A DNA stretch of 11,200 nt from Spirochaetia bacterium UBA5368 (GTDB lineage: Bacteria > Spirochaetota > UBA4802 > UBA5368). Positions 7,456-11,200 of this stretch are shown here, one piece after another. How positions within the stretch are numbered: position 1 is the stretch's first letter; the number at the start of each line of letters is the position of its first letter. A program made the position numbers and the translations under genes. Under the pieces are notes generated by a model, which was given only the letters and a program-made list of their open reading frames with translations, was not told the DNA's origin and did no database searches. Where the stretch lies: the NCBI GenBank assembly GCA_002407865.1, contig DHPI01000039.1, forward strand, positions 5,210 through 16,409, in the 5' to 3' direction.

Positions 7456-8109
7456 TCAATACTGGAATATCCTGCCGTCAGGCATCCTCAGACACGTAAG
7501 AACTCCCCCGTACACTGCGCCGGTATCGATACCGATTATATTTCTCCATTCATCACGGTATACCTGCCGCATATTTCCGGTAAGACAGGCAACGGGGGTA
7601 TGACCGAAGACGACCGTTTTTTCCCACTGCCTGTCGGCAAAGTAAAACCGCTCGCGTATCCACAACAGCTCTTCTTCATCCTGCCGGCGTACTGTTTCTA
7701 TTGTCGGATTTAATCCCGCGTGAACCGCAATAAAATTATCCGTTTCATAATACAATTTGAGCGCCCGAAAAAACTCCATGTGCCTGTCGGGTATCGACGC
7801 GACGCCGTATTCCCGGCGGTAACTTTCAAGCGTATACTCGCCGCCGTTATAAAAGTAGAGGCCCTGATGGTCACGCCCGGCCAGGTAGTTGAGCAGCATT
7901 GACTCGTGATTTCCCTTTAGAAATATGGCTGGATGTTTTTCCGCGAGATCAAGCAGAAACTGTATCACCTCGCAGGAATCTTTTCCCCTGTCGATATAAT
8001 CGCCGAGAAAAACGAGGATATCCTCACGCCGGAGGGTTCGCTTCAGTTTTCCGTAAAGCCCCGCGAGCGAGGAAGCGCACCCGTGGATGTCGCCGAAGAT
8101 GTAATGCAT
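7456..8109 (-). CDS. PPP-type metallophosphatase (serine/threonine phosphatase or ApaH-like)
   Basis: The 217-residue protein has the full calcineurin-like signature in order: GDIHG (6-10), GDYIDRG (36-42), GNHES (66-70), HAGLNP (130-135) and GHTP (169-172). These supply the metal ligands D7, H9, D37, N67, H130 and H170, with R41 and H68 in the usual catalytic places. Length and motifs match bacterial PrpA/PrpB-type protein phosphatases and the diadenosine-tetraphosphatase-like group; the two cannot be separated by eye. It has no signal peptide and should be cytoplasmic. The ATG has GGGAG at complement 8118-8122, 8 bp upstream. The gene starts 23 bp after the lipoprotein stop, within the transporter operon. 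No matching kinase is in the window. Confidence 0.88.
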   Translation of the reverse strand: MHYIFGDIHGCASSLAGLYGKLKRTLRREDILVFLGDYIDRGKDSCEVIQFLLDLAEKHPAIFLKGNHESMLLNYLAGRDHQGLYFYNGGEYTLESYRREYGVASIPDRHMEFFRALKLYYETDNFIAVHAGLNPTIETVRRQDEEELLWIRERFYFADRQWEKTVVFGHTPVACLTGNMRQVYRDEWRNIIGIDTGAVYGGVLTCLRMPDGRIFQY

Positions 8110-8120
8110 GATACTATCTC

Positions 8121-8132
8121 CCGCGGCCGCGG
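8121..8132 (-). repeat. 12-bp GC palindrome overlapping the metallophosphatase ribosome-binding site
   Basis: CCGCGGCCGCGG is perfectly self-complementary and fills the space between the lipoprotein stop codon (8133-8135) and the metallophosphatase Shine-Dalgarno. Its last two G bases belong to the GGGAG ribosome-binding site. In mRNA it could form a 4-bp GC stem with a 4-nt loop. Ribosomes ending on the lipoprotein gene would melt it, so it may couple translation. Confidence 0.4.
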
Positions 8133-9056
8133 CTACAGCGTCCAGCGAACAATGTCCCCATGCATAGAGGCTATGATTTCATCGCCTTCAGCCAGACCCG
8201 CCGCGTCGGCCACGCCAAACAGCCATTCATCGTACAGCGCGGCGCATACATACCCGCCGCCGGTCGTTTTTCTAAACGCGGTTTGCAGCATGCTTCCGGT
8301 GCTTCTTAGAATAAAAGGATTTCCCTTTTCAACAAGAAGCCCGGAAAAAATACGGAGGCTTTCGGCATATGAACTTTTCCGCGAATAAAAGATGCGTCTC
8401 CTTCCCCCCGGAAACTGCTTTTCGCGCATAAAAAACCCGCCTATATCGGGCATCCCTTCATTCGGTGTCGCGAAATATACGATGCCGCGGCGCGAAGCAT
8501 CCGCACCGAAGAGCGTCAGATAATCGGGCAGCGGACCGCTTTCCCGTGGAAGCGCGCCCGCAACTATATCGGCAAACACCGCTCCCTCCCTCCCGATGCC
8601 GCCGCGGCACTGCGTACACACGATACGCAAAAAATACGCGCCGCGCCGGCAAAGCAGCACATCACCGCGCACTGCGGCATCGTCCCACGCGGAAAGGCCG
8701 ATCTCCGCCGTCTGATCGAACCCGCGCTCCCTGCTGAAAGCGCCGAATGCGCCGAGCGGGCCGCTCATGGCATACAACTCGACACGAACGCTCAGCCGTT
8801 CGTCGGCATACGAGACGAAGCCGACAGCGGCTGAGCGGCGCACGCCATCCCCGAGCAGGGCGGCCTCATTTTCACGGAGAGGCGCCGGCACCTCACGCCA
8901 TCCAGGGAGATCTGTCTCCCGCGGCAGGTATCGTGACAAATCGCCGTTCGAGAACGGCATAGCCGAGCACGAAACACACAGCACGACGGCGGCACCCACG
9001 AACGCGCCGCAGACTATATTAAGTATTGCCCCTGAACGAACGCGGATTGATCGCAT
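8133..9056 (-). CDS. probable lipoprotein, DUF6599-like
   Basis: The frame could start at a TTG (9077), but the ATG at 9056 is preferred. It has GAGAGGGG about 7 bp upstream and yields a proper lipoprotein signal: basic MRSIRVRSGA, a hydrophobic stretch to about residue 28, and a lipobox-like LCVSC with C30 as lipidation site. The -3 residue is C and leucine is at -4, which fits the loose spirochaetal lipobox better than the strict one. The 307-residue product has YLPRETDLPGW (43-53) and VELYAMSGPLGAFGAFS (92-108), which recalls the DUF6599 pattern; that assignment is from memory. A CxxC (C147, C150) follows. Function is unknown; it is probably attached to a membrane facing the periplasm. It overlaps the permease gene by 38 bp, so coupled translation is likely. 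Confidence 0.78.
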   Translation of the reverse strand: MRSIRVRSGAILNIVCGAFVGAAVVLCVSCSAMPFSNGDLSRYLPRETDLPGWREVPAPLRENEAALLGDGVRRSAAVGFVSYADERLSVRVELYAMSGPLGAFGAFSRERGFDQTAEIGLSAWDDAAVRGDVLLCRRGAYFLRIVCTQCRGGIGREGAVFADIVAGALPRESGPLPDYLTLFGADASRRGIVYFATPNEGMPDIGGFFMREKQFPGGRRRIFYSRKSSYAESLRIFSGLLVEKGNPFILRSTGSMLQTAFRKTTGGGYVCAALYDEWLFGVADAAGLAEGDEIIASMHGDIVRWTL

Positions 9057-10008
9057 CCTGAAACCCCTCTCCCACAAGGTTGTACGCGGTTATAGTAATG
9101 AATATAGCGAACCCCGGAATGAGTGTCAGCCACCACGCAAAATCCATAAAATCCCTGGACTGCGACAGGATGTCGCCCCAGCTTGGGGTCGGAGGCTGCA
9201 CCCCGAAACCAAGAAAGCTGAGCGACGATTCGATCAGAATGGTGGAGGCGATTCCGAATGTGGCCGATACCAGCACCGGCGCCAGCGCGTTCGGCAGTAC
9301 ATGCCGGATGATGATGTGACTGTCGCGCGCGCCAAGGGCCCGCGACGCCTGCACAAACTCCATTTCGCGTATTTTAAAGAATTCCCCCCGCACGATGCGC
9401 GCGATGCCGGTCCATCCGGTAAGCCCTATCACCACCATGACGCTTGTAAGGCTTGGCCCCACGAGAGCGAGTATTGTAAGTATAAGGAAGAAGGTCGGAA
9501 AGCATATCACTATCTCGATAAAACGCGAAATCAGCATGTCGATCCATCCGCCGTAATACCCGGCGAGCGCGCCAATGATAATACCGATGAGCACGTACAT
9601 GAACACGGCGATGAATCCCACAAGAATCGACACACGGGCGCCGTATATCATGCGCGCCGCCAGGTCGCGCCCCTGTTCGTCGGTGCCCATCAGGTGACGC
9701 AGTGACGGAGGCGACACAATCGAATCGAGATCGTACTCCGAATACGAATACGGCACCGGCGGAAAAAGCTTGAATCCGGGGACGCGCTCGCTTCGAAAAT
9801 CGATGTCCTTAAATTCAGGATACTCAAAAAAGAGCGGAAAGAATACTTTTTCGTCGGTGACATATATATACGGCCTGTTGTTCGCGATAAGCGGCGCCAT
9901 AAACGCGATCAGGAAAAGGAAAAGCACCACCCACAGCCCCGCACGGGCCAGCCTGTTTTTTTTAAACTCGCGCCACACGCTTTGCCAGTAGCCCTGCCGT
10001 CCGCTCAT
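9019..10008 (-). CDS. peptide/oligopeptide ABC transporter permease, DppC/OppC/YejE type
   Basis: This 329-residue inner-membrane protein has an N-terminal helix (about 25-43), a large extracytoplasmic segment, GTDEQGRD (108-115) as in most DppC/OppC proteins, then about five more helices. The cytoplasmic EAA loop EFVQASRALGARDSHI (217-232) continues to RHVLPN (235-240), and couples to the transporter ATPase. The C-terminus has SFLGFGVQPPTPSWG and NLVGEGFQDAINP, classic for the family. The loop between the first helix and GTDEQGRD is longer than in DppC; YejE, as I remember it, has a similar one, including the ANNRP and FFPLF elements. Substrate is therefore peptide-like but not certain. GGAGG 7 bp before the ATG supports the start, which overlaps the upstream permease stop as ATGA. 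Confidence 0.93.
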   Translation of the reverse strand: MSGRQGYWQSVWREFKKNRLARAGLWVVLFLFLIAFMAPLIANNRPYIYVTDEKVFFPLFFEYPEFKDIDFRSERVPGFKLFPPVPYSYSEYDLDSIVSPPSLRHLMGTDEQGRDLAARMIYGARVSILVGFIAVFMYVLIGIIIGALAGYYGGWIDMLISRFIEIVICFPTFFLILTILALVGPSLTSVMVVIGLTGWTGIARIVRGEFFKIREMEFVQASRALGARDSHIIIRHVLPNALAPVLVSATFGIASTILIESSLSFLGFGVQPPTPSWGDILSQSRDFMDFAWWLTLIPGFAIFITITAYNLVGEGFQDAINPRSFRGNT

Positions 10009-11006
10009 ACCTTCGCCTCCAGCCGGATTCGGGGATCGACAATGCTGTACAGTATGTCCGCCAGGAGAATGCCCATGAGCGTGAGCGCGGCGGATATGGA
10101 GGTAATCGCCATGATAACGGGGATATCCCGCGCGAGGATTGCCTCGAACGCAAGCATGCCCATGCCCGGCACCGAGAAGATCGATTCGACGATAACGCTG
10201 CCGCCCAGAAGGCCGGGCAGCAGCGTCGCCATGAGCGTAACCAGCGGCACGAGCGAATTTTTAAACGCATGCACGAAGATAACACGCTTTTCAGTAAGCC
10301 CCTTGGCCCGCGCCGTGGTGATGTACTGCTGGTTGATGACCTCGAGCATATTGGCGCGCGTATAGCGCGAGAGAAACGCAAAGCTGCCGTACGTAAGGGT
10401 CGCCACCGGCAACACAAGGTGCCACGCCACGTTAAGCACCCTGCCGAAAAACGGCAGATTTTCCGCCCAGTCGGAAACGATGCCGCCGAGCGGAAACAGG
10501 TTGAGAAACTCCCCGCCGCTTAGAAAGAGCAGCAGCAAAAGGCCTATCCAGAACGACGGCAGCGAATACAGAATGAACAGCGCAAGGCTGGTTATCCTGT
10601 CGAAGGCGGTATCTTTCTTCAGTGCCGATACGATCCCCATCGGGATCGATATAATATACATGATAATCATGCTGATAATGTTAAGCGCCAGTGTAATGGG
10701 CAGCGCCTCGGCTATTCTGCCCGATACAGGCCTCCCGTCCTTGCGCGATACGCCAAAATCGAGCACGACAAGCTTTTTGAACCAGTCGAAATATCCCACG
10801 ATAATCGGCCTGTCGAGTCCGTACAATTTGCGTTCCTGCTCATAAATTTCTTTACCGATCGCGCCCGCCTTCAACTCGCCCTGCAGACCGGCGCGAAGCG
10901 TGGTGTAATCACCCGGCGCCAGCCGTATCATCATATAGGTGATGAGCGATATTCCGATAAATGTCGGAATAATAAGAAGGACCCGCTTGAGGATATATTT
11001 ACTCAT
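10005..11006 (-). CDS. peptide/oligopeptide ABC transporter permease, DppB/OppB type
   Basis: The 333-residue inner-membrane permease begins with the typical N-terminal helix and LAPGD motif (residues 29-33). It has about six membrane helices and an EAA loop YITTARAKGLTEKRVIF (228-244) running to HAFKNSLVP (246-253). The end, ILLADILYSIVDPRIRL, is the usual DppB C-terminus. It pairs with the DppC-like protein to form the channel for di- or oligopeptides delivered by the solute-binding protein encoded just upstream. Length and order match the family. The ATG overlaps the binding-protein stop by 8 bp, and AAGGTGGA upstream serves as ribosome site. No separate promoter is apparent, so it is co-transcribed. 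Confidence 0.94.
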   Translation of the reverse strand: MSKYILKRVLLIIPTFIGISLITYMMIRLAPGDYTTLRAGLQGELKAGAIGKEIYEQERKLYGLDRPIIVGYFDWFKKLVVLDFGVSRKDGRPVSGRIAEALPITLALNIISMIIMYIISIPMGIVSALKKDTAFDRITSLALFILYSLPSFWIGLLLLLFLSGGEFLNLFPLGGIVSDWAENLPFFGRVLNVAWHLVLPVATLTYGSFAFLSRYTRANMLEVINQQYITTARAKGLTEKRVIFVHAFKNSLVPLVTLMATLLPGLLGGSVIVESIFSVPGMGMLAFEAILARDIPVIMAITSISAALTLMGILLADILYSIVDPRIRLEAKV

Positions 11007-11200
11007 TGGAGTTATCCACCTTCCATTCGCGTGTATTAAGCCCGCGCGTGTGCACCTTCACATTATTGAATCTTTTGCTGACCACCACCTGCGAAGGAGA
11101 GCAAAAAAGAAACGTATAGGGCTGTTCCTCGTGCAGGATGCGGTGAAAACGGTGAAAGAGCCGCACGCGGCGGTTTTCATCGAACTCGGCGCGCGCGCGC
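10999..11200 (-). CDS. extracellular solute-binding protein family 5, C-terminal fragment
   Basis: The reverse strand from the window edge to TAA at 10999-11001 encodes the last 66 residues of a protein whose start lies outside the window. It reads RRVRLFHRFHRILHEEQPY, then TFLFCSPSQVVVS, then a final REWKVDNSNE. This closely resembles the end of peptide-binding DppA/OppA proteins ('R..ly..iq.ii.ee.P...l', then a C-terminal W). It would capture the ligand outside the inner membrane and pass it to the permeases encoded next. The stop overlaps the DppB-like start by 8 bp (ATGAGTAA), strong evidence of one transcript. The ligand cannot be judged from this fragment. Confidence 0.82.
   Translation of the reverse strand, partial: RARAEFDENRRVRLFHRFHRILHEEQPYTFLFCSPSQVVVSKRFNNVKVHTRGLNTREWKVDNSNE

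Noticed and set aside
9057..9077. TTG at 9077 as the lipoprotein gene start
   Set aside because: The ATG at 9056 has a strong Shine-Dalgarno and gives a clean lipoprotein signal; the TTG would add seven residues and encode over that Shine-Dalgarno.
8767..9705. A 312-codon open frame on the + strand
   Set aside because: It spans the antisense of two real genes (lipoprotein and permease), and its product is full of Arg, His and Pro, as expected of a shadow frame.
9962..10417. A 151-codon frame on the - strand within the DppB-like gene
   Set aside because: It is out of frame with the well-supported permease, and its Arg/Ser/Cys-rich product looks like a frame-shifted reading.
11190..11200. GC alternation at the window end as Z-DNA or a repeat
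   Set aside because: It is only about ten bases, and it codes for Arg-Ala codons in the frame of the solute-binding protein.

Overview
The window looks like chromosomal core or near-core DNA from a diderm (Gram-negative-type) bacterium of roughly middling G+C. An AsmA-family envelope protein and a peptide permease point to a double-membrane cell. A loose lipobox and a membrane-anchored SpoIIE-type phosphatase with TPRs would suit Spirochaetota, but no marker gene here fixes the phylum. I see no tRNA, rRNA, CRISPR array, insertion sequence, integrase or attachment site.

Left part (1-3787). A large AsmA-like gene runs leftward off the window edge. It is divergent, across 175 bp of regulatory-looking DNA, from a 107-residue protein of unknown function. 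After a 99-bp gap with a perfect TATAAT box comes a DHH/DHHA1 phosphoesterase (c-di-AMP phosphodiesterase or nanoRNase type). That gene converges, with only 8 bp between stop codons, on the next one.

Middle (3796-6233). A leftward 739-residue signalling protein has six predicted membrane helices, a HAMP-like linker, a SpoIIE/PP2C phosphatase domain and C-terminal TPRs. Its 218-bp upstream region is AT-rich and holds a plausible promoter and two palindromes.

Right part (6234-11200). Six genes run leftward with overlaps or gaps of 10-23 bp, so probably as one operon: the end of a peptide-type solute-binding protein, two Dpp/Opp-type permeases, a lipoprotein resembling DUF6599, a PPP-type metallophosphatase, and an exported SUMF1/FGE-fold protein without the catalytic cysteines. 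No transporter ATPase is present, so it must lie upstream of the window or elsewhere.

No clearly new system emerges. The points most worth a second look are the mixed content of the transporter operon, the cysteine-less FGE-like protein, the architecture of the SpoIIE protein, and the palindromes and direct repeat in the intergenic regions. No gap exceeds 300 bp.
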